NCBI RefSeq assembly: GCF_018614195.1
Contig: NZ_JAGGOT010000042.1
Span: 1-64,000, forward strand
Source: Streptomyces sp. ISL-43
Lineage (GTDB): Bacteria; Actinomycetota; Actinomycetes; Streptomycetales; Streptomycetaceae
Direction: 5' to 3'
Length of the DNA stretch: 64,000 bases
The translations under genes were made by a program, and so were the position numbers. The notes beneath the pieces are model-generated. The model was not told the DNA's origin, ran no database searches, and was given only the letters and a program-made list of their open reading frames with translations. Shown in pieces: positions 24,274-33,928 of this stretch (its first letter is position 1; every line of letters begins with the position of its first letter).

Positions 24274-25803
24274 TTGTCTGTAAACGGAGCGAACCCGCTT
24301 CGTGACGCACAGGACCGGCGGCTCCCGCGCATCGCGGGGCCGTCCGGCCTGGTCATTTTCGGCGTTACGGGTGACCTGTCGCGCAAGAAACTGATGCCTG
24401 CCGTCTACGACCTCGCCAACCGCGGCCTGCTTCCGCCGGGCTTCTCGCTGATCGGCTTCGCCCGCCGCGAGTGGCAGGACGAGGACTTCGCGCAGGAGGT
24501 CCACGACGCGGTCAAGGAACACGCGCGCACCCCCTTCCGCGAAGAGGTCTGGCAGCAGCTCGTACAGGGCTGCCGCTTCGTCCAGGGCGACTTCGACGAC
24601 GACCAGGCGTTCGAGACGCTGAAGTCGACGATCGAGGAGCTCGACAAGGCGCAGGGCACCGGTGGCAACTTCGCCTTCTACCTGTCCGTCCCGCCCAAGT
24701 TCTTCCCCAAGGTCGTCGCCCAGCTCAAGAAGCACGGGCTGGCGGACCAGAAGGAGGGCTCCTGGCGGCGCGCGGTCATCGAGAAGCCGTTCGGGCACGA
24801 CCTGACCAGTGCGCAGGAGCTCAACCAGCTCGTGCACGACGTCTTCCCGCCCAACGAGGTCTTCCGGATCGACCACTACCTGGGCAAGGAGACCGTCCAG
24901 AACATCCTGGCGCTCCGCTTCGCCAACACGATGTTCGAGCCGATCTGGAACCGGTCGTACGTCGACCACGTGCAGATCACCATGGCCGAGGACATCGGCA
25001 TCGGCGGCCGGGCCGGCTACTACGACGGCATCGGCGCGGCCCGCGACGTCATCCAGAACCACCTGCTGCAGCTGCTGGCGCTCACGGCGATGGAGGAGCC
25101 CGGCTCCTTCCACCCCAAGGCGCTGGTGGCCGAGAAGCTCAAGGTGCTGACCGCCGTGGAGCTGCCCGAGGACCTGGGCAAGCACACCGTGCGCGGCCAG
25201 TACTCGGCGGCCTGGCAGGGCGGCGAGAAGGTCGTCGGGTACCTCGAAGAGGACGGCATCGACCCCAAGTCGAAGACCGACACCTACGCGGCCATCCGCC
25301 TGGAGATCAACAACCGCCGCTGGGCGGGCGTCCCGTTCTACCTGCGGACCGGCAAGCGCCTGGGCCGCCGGGTGACCGAGATCGCGGTCGTCTTCAAGCG
25401 GGCCCCGTACCTGCCGTTCGAGTCGGGCGCGACCGAGGAGCTGGGGCAGAACGCCCTGGTCATCCGGGTCCAGCCGGACGAGGGCGTGACGGTGCGCTTC
25501 GGCTCCAAGGTTCCGGGCACCTCCATGGAGGTCCGGGACGTCACGATGGACTTCGCCTACGGCGAGTCCTTCACGGAGTCGAGCCCCGAGGCGTACGAGC
25601 GGCTGATCCTCGACGTTCTGCTGGGTGACGCGAACCTCTTCCCGCGCCACCAGGAGGTCGAGCTGTCCTGGAACATCCTCGACCCGATCGAGAAGTACTG
25701 GGACGCGCACGGCAAGCCCGCGCAGTACCCGTCGGGCACCTGGGGGCCGGTCGAGGCGGACGAGATGCTCGCACGAGACGGACGGAGCTGGCGCCGGCCA
25801 TGA
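24274..25803 (+). CDS. zwf: glucose-6-phosphate dehydrogenase
   Basis: A 509-residue NADP-dependent dehydrogenase that commits glucose-6-phosphate to the oxidative pentose phosphate pathway. The nucleotide motif GVTGDLSRKKL and the active-site signature FRIDHYLGKETVQN are intact. It starts at TTG (24274) with GGAGG ten bases upstream. Its stop overlaps the opcA start (ATGA). OpcA in actinobacteria assembles with and activates Zwf. Confidence 0.96.
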   Translation: MSVNGANPLRDAQDRRLPRIAGPSGLVIFGVTGDLSRKKLMPAVYDLANRGLLPPGFSLIGFARREWQDEDFAQEVHDAVKEHARTPFREEVWQQLVQGCRFVQGDFDDDQAFETLKSTIEELDKAQGTGGNFAFYLSVPPKFFPKVVAQLKKHGLADQKEGSWRRAVIEKPFGHDLTSAQELNQLVHDVFPPNEVFRIDHYLGKETVQNILALRFANTMFEPIWNRSYVDHVQITMAEDIGIGGRAGYYDGIGAARDVIQNHLLQLLALTAMEEPGSFHPKALVAEKLKVLTAVELPEDLGKHTVRGQYSAAWQGGEKVVGYLEEDGIDPKSKTDTYAAIRLEINNRRWAGVPFYLRTGKRLGRRVTEIAVVFKRAPYLPFESGATEELGQNALVIRVQPDEGVTVRFGSKVPGTSMEVRDVTMDFAYGESFTESSPEAYERLILDVLLGDANLFPRHQEVELSWNILDPIEKYWDAHGKPAQYPSGTWGPVEADEMLARDGRSWRRP

Positions 25804-26849
25804 AGATCGACCTCACGGAGACCAACTCCAGCAAGATCAACGCCGCGTTGGTGCAGGCGCGCCGGGACATCGGCACGCCTGCCATCGGCATGGTCCTCAC
25901 GCTGGTGATCGTGACCGACGAGGAGAACGCGTACGACGCGCTCAAGTCGGCGAACGACGCGTCCCACGAGCACCCTTCGCGGATCGTCGTCGTCATCAAG
26001 CGGGTCAGCCGCTCGCCGCGCAGCCGCCAGGGCGCCCGTCTCGACGCGGAAGTCCGCGTCGGGACGGACTCCGGCACTGGCGAAACGGTTGTCCTGCGCC
26101 TGCACGGCGAACTGGTCAACCATGCCCAGTCGGTGGTTCTCCCCCTGCTCCTCCCGGACGCGCCCGTCGTCGTCTGGTGGCCCGAGGGTGCTCCGCAGGA
26201 CCTGGCGGGCGACCCCCTGGGGTCGCTCGGCCAGCGCCGGATCACGGACACCTACTCCGCCGAGGAACCCATCGGGGCGCTCGGCACCCGCGCCGCGGCG
26301 TACGCCCCCGGTGACACGGACCTGTCCTGGACCCGGATCACCCCGTGGCGCTCCATGCTGGCGGCCGCGCTCGACCAGCAGACCCACTCGGTGACCTCGG
26401 CGAACGTCGAGGGCGAGGACGACAACCCGAGCTGCGAACTGCTGGCCATGTGGCTCGCGGACCGGCTCGAGGTGCCCGTCAAGCGCACCTCGTCGACGGG
26501 CCCCGGGCTCACCGCGGTCCGCCTGGAGACCAAGGACGGCGAGATCGTCCTGGACCGGGCGGACGGGTCGCTGGCCACGCTGTGCATGCCGGGACAGCCC
26601 GACCGCGCGGTGGCGCTCAAGCGGCGCGACACGGCGGAGCTGCTCGCGGAGGAGCTGCGCCGGCTGGACCCGGACAACACCTACGAGTCCTCGCTGAAGT
26701 TCGGCGTGGCGCGCCTGCAGGCGCCCGCGGCGGCCAAGGCGGAGGCCCCGAAGCCGGCTCCGGCCAAGGCCGAGGCGGCGGCCGAGGCCCCGGCCGCCCC
26801 GGTGAAGCTCGCTCCGGCGAAGCCGGCCAAGAAGGCCGCGGCGAAGTAG
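25800..26849 (+). CDS. opcA: OpcA, glucose-6-phosphate dehydrogenase assembly protein
   Basis: A 349-residue OpcA. The first 300 or so residues are the conserved domain (PVVVWWPEG, TYSAEEPIGALG, LAMWLADRL). The last 50 residues are an Ala/Lys/Pro-rich tail ending AKPAKKAAAK. OpcA is a partner needed for full G6PDH activity in cyanobacteria and actinobacteria. It is coupled to zwf by a 4-base overlap. The Lys-rich tail resembles the tails of UvrA and UvrB in this window. Confidence 0.94.
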   Translation: MKIDLTETNSSKINAALVQARRDIGTPAIGMVLTLVIVTDEENAYDALKSANDASHEHPSRIVVVIKRVSRSPRSRQGARLDAEVRVGTDSGTGETVVLRLHGELVNHAQSVVLPLLLPDAPVVVWWPEGAPQDLAGDPLGSLGQRRITDTYSAEEPIGALGTRAAAYAPGDTDLSWTRITPWRSMLAAALDQQTHSVTSANVEGEDDNPSCELLAMWLADRLEVPVKRTSSTGPGLTAVRLETKDGEIVLDRADGSLATLCMPGQPDRAVALKRRDTAELLAEELRRLDPDNTYESSLKFGVARLQAPAAAKAEAPKPAPAKAEAAAEAPAAPVKLAPAKPAKKAAAK

Positions 26850-27006
26850 CGGACCCGCCGCGCGGAGCCCTCTCCGCCCGCCCTCAGCCCGCCCGCGGCG
26901 AAGCCGCGATTCGGCACAGCGGGAAGGGGCGGGGTGGGGAACGGCTCCGCGCGGCGGTGTCCGCACCCGCACCCCGAACACCGAACTACCGACAAGGCGG
27001 CAGCAC

Positions 27007-27795
27007 ATGGGTATGACGACTCCCCAGGTCGTCGTCCACCGGGACAAGGAGCTGATGGCCCAGGCCGCGGCCGCCCGGCTGATCACGAAGATCGTGGACG
27101 CGCAGGCGGCCCGCGGCACCGCGTCGGTGGTCCTCACCGGCGGCCGCAACGGCAACGGCCTGCTCGCCGCGCTGGCCGCGGCCCCGGCCCGGGACGCCAT
27201 CGACTGGTCCCGGATCGACCTGTGGTGGGGTGACGAGCGGTACGTGCCCGCCGACGACCCCGAGCGCAACCACGTACAGGCCCGCGAGGCCCTGCTGGAC
27301 GCCGTCCCGGTGGACCCCGCGCGGGTACACGCCATGCCCGCCTCCGACGGCCCGTACGGGGCCGACGTGGACGCGGCGGCCGCCTCGTACGCGGCGGAGC
27401 TGCGCAAGGCGTCCGGACCCGAGGATCACGGCCCGGTCCCCCGCTTCGACGTCCTGATGCTGGGCGTCGGCCCGGACACGCACGTGGCCTCGCTGTTCCC
27501 GGAGCACCCGGCGGCCCGCGAGCGCGAGCGCACGGTGGTCGGCGTACACGGCGCGCCGAAGCCGCCGCCGACCCGGATCTCGCTCACCCTCCCGGCGATC
27601 CGGGCGGCCCGCGAGGTCTGGCTCCTGGCGGCGGGCGAGGACAAGGCCGGCGCGGTGGCGATCGCGCTGGGCGGGGCGGGCGAGGTACAGGCTCCGGCCG
27701 CGGCCGCGTACGGCCGCTCCCGCACCCTGTGGCTGCTCGACCGCGCGGCGGCCGCGAAGCTCCCCCCGGCCATGTACCCCCCGGCCTCGGCCTGA
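27007..27795 (+). CDS. pgl: 6-phosphogluconolactonase
   Basis: A 262-residue DevB/SOL-type lactonase that hydrolyses 6-phosphogluconolactone, the product of Zwf. Family motifs LTGGRNGNGLL, WWGDERYVP and FDVLMLGVGPDTHVASLFP are present. The ATG could be at 27007 or 27013. It is separated from opcA by 157 bases containing a short CGCGGC-GAA-GCCGCG hairpin, so it may have its own promoter. It is followed by a very strong hairpin. Confidence 0.94.
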   Translation: MGMTTPQVVVHRDKELMAQAAAARLITKIVDAQAARGTASVVLTGGRNGNGLLAALAAAPARDAIDWSRIDLWWGDERYVPADDPERNHVQAREALLDAVPVDPARVHAMPASDGPYGADVDAAAASYAAELRKASGPEDHGPVPRFDVLMLGVGPDTHVASLFPEHPAARERERTVVGVHGAPKPPPTRISLTLPAIRAAREVWLLAAGEDKAGAVAIALGGAGEVQAPAAAAYGRSRTLWLLDRAAAAKLPPAMYPPASA

Positions 27796-27800
27796 CGGTC

Positions 27801-27854
27801 CGTACGCGACAGGGCCCGCCCTCCGAAACCGGAGGGCGGGCCCTGTCGCGTACG
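27801..27854. terminator. 25-bp perfect hairpin between convergent pgl and pgi
   Basis: Arms at 27801-27825 and 27830-27854 are perfectly complementary over 25 bp with a 4-base AAAC loop. It ends the tkt-to-pgl direction and the pgi gene from the other side. It has no poly-T tract. Confidence 0.9.
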
Positions 27855-27868
27855 GGTGGGGCCGGCGG

Positions 27869-29530
27869 TCAGCGGCCCCGCAGCGAGCGGTACGTCGCCA
27901 CCAGCGCGCGCGTCGACTCGTCCATGCCGGGCACCTCTTCGCCCTCGGCGAGCGCGGGCTCGATGCGCTTGGCCAGGACCTTGCCGAGCTCGACGCCCCA
28001 CTGGTCGAAGGAGTCGATGTTCCACACCGCGCCCTGGACGAACACCTTGTGCTCGTACAGCGCGATCAGCTGGCCCAGCACCGACGGCGTGAGCTCGGGC
28101 GCCAGGATCGTCGTCGTCGGGTGGTTCCCGGCGAAGGTCTTGTGCGGGACCAGCGGCTCCCGGGCGCCCTCGGCCCGGACCTCGTCCGCCGTCTTGCCGA
28201 AGGCCAGCGCCTGCGTCTGCGCGAAGAAGTTGGCCATCAGCAGGTCGTGCTGGGCCGCCAGCGCCGGCGGGAGTTCGCCCACCGGCCGCGCGAAGCCGAT
28301 GAAGTCCGCGGGGATCACCCGCGTGCCCTGGTGGATCAACTGGTAGTACGCGTGCTGGCCGTTGGTGCCGGGCGTGCCCCACACCACCGGACCGGTCTGC
28401 CATTCCACCGGGTTGCCGTCGCGGTCGACGGACTTGCCGTTGGACTCCATGTCCAGCTGCTGCAAGTACGCGGTGAACCGGGACAGGTAGTGGCTGTAGG
28501 GCAGCACCGCGTGCGACTGGGCGTCGAAGAACGCCCCGTACCAGATCCCCAACAGGCCCAGCAGCAGCGGCGCGTTCTCCTGCGGCGGCGCCGTGCGGAA
28601 GTGGTGGTCCATGGCCGCGAAGCCGTCCAGCATCTCCCGGAAGGCCGCCGGGCCGATCGCGACCATCAGCGAGAGGCCGATCGCGGAGTCGAAGGAGTAG
28701 CGCCCGCCGACCCAGTCCCAGAACTCGAACATGTTCGCCGGGTCGATGCCGAAGTCGGTGACCTTCTCGGCGTTGGTCGACAGCGCCACGAAGTGCCGTG
28801 CCACGGCCGCCTTCTCCCCGCCGAGACCCGCGAGCAGCCATTCCCGCGCCGAGGTGGCGTTGGTGATGGTCTCGATCGTCGTGAAGGTCTTCGAGGCGAC
28901 GATGAAGAGCGTCTGCTCCGGGTCCAGGTCCCGCACGGCCTCGTGCAGGTCGGCCCCGTCCACGTTGGACACGAAACGCAGGGTCAGGGCGCGGTCGGTG
29001 AAGGCGCGCAGCGCCTCGTACGCCATCGCCGGACCGAGGTCGGATCCGCCGATGCCGATGTTGACGACGTTCTTGATGCGCTTGCCGGTGTACCCGGTCC
29101 ACTCCCCCGACCGGACCCGGTCGGCGAAGGCCGCCATCTTGTCGAGGACGGCGTGGACGCCGGGCACGACGTTCTCGCCGTCCACCTCGACGACGGCGTC
29201 CTTCGGGGCGCGCAGCGCGGTGTGCAGGACCGCCCGGTCCTCGGTCGTGTTGATCTTCTCGCCGCGGAACATGGCCTCGCGCAGCTCGGCCACGCCGGTC
29301 GCGGCCGCCAGTGCCCGCAGCAGTGTCAGCGTCTCGTCGGTCACGAGGTGCTTCGAGTAATCGATGTGCAGGTCCCCGACCCGCAGGGTGTAGCCGGCGC
29401 CCCGGCCGGGATCAGCCGCGAACAGCTCCCGCAGATGCGTCTGTCCCAGCTCGTCCCGGTGCTTGCCGAGTGCCTGCCACTCGGGGGTCCGGTTGAGCTT
29501 CGTGCGGCTGTCTGCGTTCATCTCGGACAT
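27869..29530 (-). CDS. pgi: glucose-6-phosphate isomerase
   Basis: A 553-residue isomerase linking glucose-6-phosphate and fructose-6-phosphate. Signatures are NIGIGGSDLGP, the VASKTFTTIET segment and, late, NSFDQWGVELGK. I chose the ATG at 29530 (MSEMNADSRTK). It is convergent with pgl and thus part of the same carbohydrate district, but on its own transcript. Confidence 0.95.
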   Translation of the reverse strand: MSEMNADSRTKLNRTPEWQALGKHRDELGQTHLRELFAADPGRGAGYTLRVGDLHIDYSKHLVTDETLTLLRALAAATGVAELREAMFRGEKINTTEDRAVLHTALRAPKDAVVEVDGENVVPGVHAVLDKMAAFADRVRSGEWTGYTGKRIKNVVNIGIGGSDLGPAMAYEALRAFTDRALTLRFVSNVDGADLHEAVRDLDPEQTLFIVASKTFTTIETITNATSAREWLLAGLGGEKAAVARHFVALSTNAEKVTDFGIDPANMFEFWDWVGGRYSFDSAIGLSLMVAIGPAAFREMLDGFAAMDHHFRTAPPQENAPLLLGLLGIWYGAFFDAQSHAVLPYSHYLSRFTAYLQQLDMESNGKSVDRDGNPVEWQTGPVVWGTPGTNGQHAYYQLIHQGTRVIPADFIGFARPVGELPPALAAQHDLLMANFFAQTQALAFGKTADEVRAEGAREPLVPHKTFAGNHPTTTILAPELTPSVLGQLIALYEHKVFVQGAVWNIDSFDQWGVELGKVLAKRIEPALAEGEEVPGMDESTRALVATYRSLRGR

Positions 29531-29609
29531 CAACCCACTTCTTCCGTCCTGTCGTGCCCCGCCGTTCCCCAACCTAAGGGATAGGAAGCGGCGCAACCGA
29601 CACAAAGCA

Positions 29610-29648
29610 GCCCGGCCCGCAGGAGAAGAAGCCTCCTGCGGGCCGGGC
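29610..29648. terminator. hairpin terminator downstream of the rbpA-family gene
   Basis: A 16-bp perfect inverted repeat, arms 29610-29625 and 29633-29648, with a 7-base loop. It lies between the end of the rbpA-family gene and the start of pgi, both on the minus strand. A short run of T follows on the minus strand. Confidence 0.85.
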
Positions 29649-29681
29649 CCGAAGTCGCGTCGGTTCTTTATCCGGGACGCG

Positions 29682-30017
29682 TCAGATCTCACCGCGCAGC
29701 TTGGCGAGCGCCTCGGCGAGGATCGCCTCGCCGTCGGCGTCGGTGCGCCGCTCGCGTACGTACGCCAGGTGCGTCTTGTACGGTTCGGTGCGCGGCGGCG
29801 CCGGCGGGTTGTCCCGGTCCTGGCCGGCCGGGAACCCGCAGCGCGGGCAGTCCCATGTATCCGGCACCTGTGCGTCGCTGGCGAAGCTCGGCTGCGTCTC
29901 GTGCCCGTTCGAGCACCAGAAGGAGATGCGCAGGCGGGGCGCGGACTCGCCGCGCTCGGCCTCACCCATCGGCCCCGCTCCGACCCGACTGCCACGAATC
30001 GCGTTGCCACTTGCCAC
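29682..30017 (-). CDS. RbpA-family RNA polymerase-binding protein (paralogue type)
   Basis: A 111-residue RbpA-family protein; GTG start with GGGAG eight bases upstream. The zinc site is intact: C35, H39 (WCSNGHE), C57 and C60 (DCPRC). The sigma-interacting segment reads KTHLAYVRERR, where the principal RbpA has RTHWDMLMERR, and the N-terminal SYETDRG core-binding tail is missing. I therefore read it as the second paralogue rather than the principal RbpA, although automatic pipelines call both RbpA. It probably binds RNA polymerase holoenzyme. Confidence 0.8.
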   Translation of the reverse strand: MASGNAIRGSRVGAGPMGEAERGESAPRLRISFWCSNGHETQPSFASDAQVPDTWDCPRCGFPAGQDRDNPPAPPRTEPYKTHLAYVRERRTDADGEAILAEALAKLRGEI

Positions 30018-30196
30018 GGTCGTAACTCCCTGCGTGATGGTGCCGCGAAACGTGAGTGGATTCCGTCGCGGGCGCCCAAGTCTACGTAAGGCCCAACGCG
30101 CGTCCAGTGAACGGAGTTACCCATTCCAGACGTGAACGCCGGACCTCATGATAGGCCGGGGAGAGCCGACCGGACTGCCGGAATGGCCAGAACGCT

Positions 30197-30433
30197 TCAG
30201 TTGCTGGACTTCATGAGCAGACCGAGCGCGACGATGCACGCGAACCACAGCAGACCGATCACCACGGTGATGCGGTCGAGGTTGCGCTCCGCGACCGAGG
30301 AGCCGCCGACCGACGACTGCATACCGCCGCCGAACATGTCGGAAAGGCCGCCGCCCTTGCCCTTGTGCATCAGCACGAGCAGCATCAGCAGGGCGCTGAA
30401 GACGACCAGGGCGATCGAGAACCCCATAATCAC
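30197..30433 (-). CDS. secG: preprotein translocase subunit SecG
   Basis: A 78-residue SecG with two transmembrane helices (GFSIALVVFSALLMLLVLM and RITVVIGLLWFACIVALGLL) separated by the conserved cytosolic loop KGKGGGLSDMFGG. It supports SecYEG-dependent export. AGGAA lies six bases upstream of the GTG at 30433; the ATG at 30427 is the alternative. It is downstream of gap-pgk-tpiA but separated by a terminator. Confidence 0.95.
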   Translation of the reverse strand: MIMGFSIALVVFSALLMLLVLMHKGKGGGLSDMFGGGMQSSVGGSSVAERNLDRITVVIGLLWFACIVALGLLMKSSN

Positions 30434-30487
30434 GGCTGATTCCTACTTTCTGGCTTTCTGGGCTATCCCGCATTGCGAAACGAGCAC

Positions 30488-30524
30488 GGGGGCCGGCAGC
30501 TGATGGTCCAGCCTGCCGGCCCCC
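30488..30524. terminator. hairpin terminator after tpiA
   Basis: Arms GGGGGCCGGCAG (30488-30499) and CTGCCGGCCCCC (30513-30524) pair perfectly over 12 bp. CTG/CAG extends the stem inward past one bulged base. It lies just after tpiA on the minus strand and before secG. Confidence 0.85.
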
Positions 30525-30569
30525 GCAAGGGTACGACGGATCCGCCCTACCGCATACTCACGATGAGGC

Positions 30570-31358
30570 TCACTGGTCGCGGAAGCGGACGATCTTCACG
30601 AACTCGTCCGTGTCCAGCGCCGCGCCGCCGATCAGGGCGCCGTCGACGTCGGGCTGGGCCATGATCGCGGCGATGTTGCCGGACTTGACCGAGCCGCCGT
30701 ACTGGATGCGGACCTTGTCGGCCAGCTCCTGCGAGTACAGCTCCGCGAGGCGGGCGCGGATGGCACCGCAGACCTCCTGGGCGTCCTCGGGGGTGGCGAC
30801 CTCGCCGGTACCGATCGCCCAGACGGGCTCGTACGCGATCACGATGGACTCGACCTGCTCGGCCGGAATGTCCTTGAGGCCGCCGTCGAGCTGGTTCAGC
30901 GTGTACGGGACCTGCCGGCCGGCCTTGCGGATGTCCAGGCCCTCGCCGACGCACAGGATCGGCGTGATCCCGTGCTTGTAGGCGGCCTTGACCTTGGCGT
31001 TGCAGATCTCGTCGCTCTCGCCGTGGTACTGGCGGCGCTCGCTGTGGCCGACCGCCACGAACGTGCACTTCAGCTTCGACAGCATCGGGCCGGAGATCTC
31101 GCCGGTGTAGGCGCCGGAGTCGTGCGCCGAGATGTCCTGGGCGCCGTACTTGATCTTCAGCTTGTCGCCGTCGACCAGGGTCTGGACCGAGCGCAGGTCG
31201 ACGAAGGGCGGCAGGACCGCGACCTCGACGGCGTCGTAGTCCTTGTCGGCCAGGGCGAAGGCGAGCTTCTGGACGTGGGCGATGGCCTCGAGGTGGTTGA
31301 GGTTCATCTTCCAGTTGCCCGCCATCAGCGGGGTGCGGCCGGCGGTGTTCTCAGTCAT
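30570..31358 (-). CDS. tpiA: triosephosphate isomerase
   Basis: A 262-residue TIM-barrel enzyme interconverting dihydroxyacetone phosphate and glyceraldehyde-3-phosphate. NWKMN, the catalytic His segment VGHSERR and the catalytic Glu segment AYEPVWAIGTG are present. It follows pgk by six bases as the third gene of gap-pgk-tpiA and is followed by a terminator. Confidence 0.96.
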   Translation of the reverse strand: MTENTAGRTPLMAGNWKMNLNHLEAIAHVQKLAFALADKDYDAVEVAVLPPFVDLRSVQTLVDGDKLKIKYGAQDISAHDSGAYTGEISGPMLSKLKCTFVAVGHSERRQYHGESDEICNAKVKAAYKHGITPILCVGEGLDIRKAGRQVPYTLNQLDGGLKDIPAEQVESIVIAYEPVWAIGTGEVATPEDAQEVCGAIRARLAELYSQELADKVRIQYGGSVKSGNIAAIMAQPDVDGALIGGAALDTDEFVKIVRFRDQ

Positions 31359-31364
31359 CAGGGG

Positions 31365-32576
31365 TCAGACCTCCAGTGCGGCGAGGCCGGGGAGCGTCTT
31401 GCCCTCGAGGTACTCGAGGGAGGCGCCGCCACCGGTCGAAATGTGGCCGAAAGCGTTCTCGTCGAAGCCGAGCGTGCGCACGGCCGCGGCCGAGTCGCCA
31501 CCGCCGACGACGGTGAACGCGCTGCTGTCGACGAGGGCCTGCGCGATCGCGCGGGTGCCGCCGGCGTAGTCGGGGTGCTCGAAGACGCCCACGGGGCCGT
31601 TCCAGAAGACGGTCTCGGCGTCGGCGATCTTCGAGGCGTACAGCTCGCGGGTCTTGGGACCGATGTCCAGGCCCTCGTGGTCCGCGGGGATCTTGTCCGC
31701 GTCCACCGTGATGAACTGCGCCGGCGCCTTGGTCTTCAGGTCCGGGAAGTCCTTCGAGGCGAGGATGTCCACGGGCAGGACCAGCTCGACGCCGTTGGCC
31801 TCGGCGCGCGCCATGTACTCCTTGACGACGTCCACCTGGTCCTTCTGGAGCAGGGAGATGCCGACCTCGTAGCCCTTGGCGTGCAGGAAGGTGTACGCCA
31901 TGCCGCCGCCGATGAGCAGGCGGTCGGCCTTGCCGAGCAGCTCGTCGATGACGGCGAGCTTGTCGGAGACCTTGGCGCCGCCGAGGACGACGACGTACGG
32001 GCTCTTGACCTCGGCGGTCAGCTTCTTCAGGACGCCGACCTCGGTGGCGATGAGGTAGCCGGCCGCGTGCGGCAGGCGCGCGGGGAGGTCGAAGACCGAG
32101 GCGTGCTTGCGGTGGACAGCGCCGAAGCCGTCGCCGACGTAGACGTCGGCGAGCTCGGCGAGCTGGTCCGCGAAGGCGCCGCGCTCGGCGTCGTCCTTCG
32201 AGGTCTCACCGGCGTTGAAGCGCAGGTTCTCGATGACGGCGACCCGGCCGTCGGCGAGGGCGGCGACGGTCTCCTTGGCGGAGTCGCCGACGGTGTCGGT
32301 GGCGAACGCGACGTCCGCGCCGAGGAGCTCGCCGAGGCGGGCCGCGGCGGGGGCGAGCGAGAAGGCCGGGTCCGGGGCGCCCTTGGGGCGGCCCAGGTGC
32401 GAGGCCACGATCACGCGGGCGCCGGCCTCGGCGAGCTTCGCGATGGTCGGCTGGACGGCGCGGATGCGGCCGTCGTCGGTGATTTCACCGTTCGCGAGCG
32501 GCACGTTGAGGTCGGCGCGGACGAAAACCCGCTTACCGGATACGCCCTCGGCGAGAAGTTCGTCGATCGTCTTCAT
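31365..32576 (-). CDS. pgk: phosphoglycerate kinase
   Basis: A 403-residue kinase making ATP and 3-phosphoglycerate in glycolysis. The N-terminal substrate motif VFVRADLNVPL, the central VVLGGAKVSDK and the nucleotide-site GGGDSAAAV near the C-terminus are intact. It is preceded by a 138-base gap after gap that contains a hairpin. Confidence 0.96.
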   Translation of the reverse strand: MKTIDELLAEGVSGKRVFVRADLNVPLANGEITDDGRIRAVQPTIAKLAEAGARVIVASHLGRPKGAPDPAFSLAPAAARLGELLGADVAFATDTVGDSAKETVAALADGRVAVIENLRFNAGETSKDDAERGAFADQLAELADVYVGDGFGAVHRKHASVFDLPARLPHAAGYLIATEVGVLKKLTAEVKSPYVVVLGGAKVSDKLAVIDELLGKADRLLIGGGMAYTFLHAKGYEVGISLLQKDQVDVVKEYMARAEANGVELVLPVDILASKDFPDLKTKAPAQFITVDADKIPADHEGLDIGPKTRELYASKIADAETVFWNGPVGVFEHPDYAGGTRAIAQALVDSSAFTVVGGGDSAAAVRTLGFDENAFGHISTGGGASLEYLEGKTLPGLAALEV

Positions 32577-32646
32577 GGTTCTACTGCTCCTTTTCCCCGG
32601 CCGGATCCTGTATCCGTGCGGGGTGAGAGGTACAAGGCAAGCAACA

Positions 32647-32682
32647 GGGCCCGTACAGCGCTTCGTCGCGCTGAACGAGCCC
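32647..32682 (-). terminator. hairpin between gap and pgk (possible partial terminator)
   Basis: CAGCGC/GCGCTG (32656-32661 and 32668-32673) is extended by CGT/ACG and GGGC/GCCC with two mismatches. It lies in the gap-pgk intergenic region. It may attenuate read-through or stabilise the gap message. Confidence 0.5.
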
Positions 32683-32714
32683 CGGTGCTCACATTGTGGT
32701 GCCTGCCTTGATGC

Positions 32715-33719
<1,005 letters not shown>

Positions 33720-33928
33720 GAACCGATCTCCTCGTTGGTGCGCCGGCCTGTCCGCCGGCGAGCTGTATGGGATGTCCCCGACCGCTTACGACCCTACCTC
33801 TCCGTGAGCTTCCGAGTGACATCGACCCATCCTCGGACACGCCCCGAAGCCCCGCACTCCAAGACGAGTACGGGACCTCGGGGACCTTTTGCCCTGTCAC
33901 TCACGGTGAGCGAATGCGGGGGCTCTGA
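33720..33928. other. intergenic region upstream of gap
   Basis: 209 bases between gap and the carboxypeptidase gene, both read leftward. It contains a CGCCGGC/GCCGGCG hairpin at about 33741-33761, inside the gap leader, and CTCAC-G-GTGAG at about 33899-33909 close to the carboxypeptidase stop. I see no clear consensus promoter or gene. Confidence 0.4.

Noticed and set aside
27869..30124. Extended 751-codon start for pgi
   Set aside because: The extra N-terminal residues overlap the rbpA-family gene and a terminator. The family start is at 29530.
30018..30130. GGAAT elements upstream of the rbpA-family gene as a SigR promoter
   Set aside because: GGAAT occurs at 30064-30060 and near 30125, but no GTT follows at the required 18-19 base spacing.
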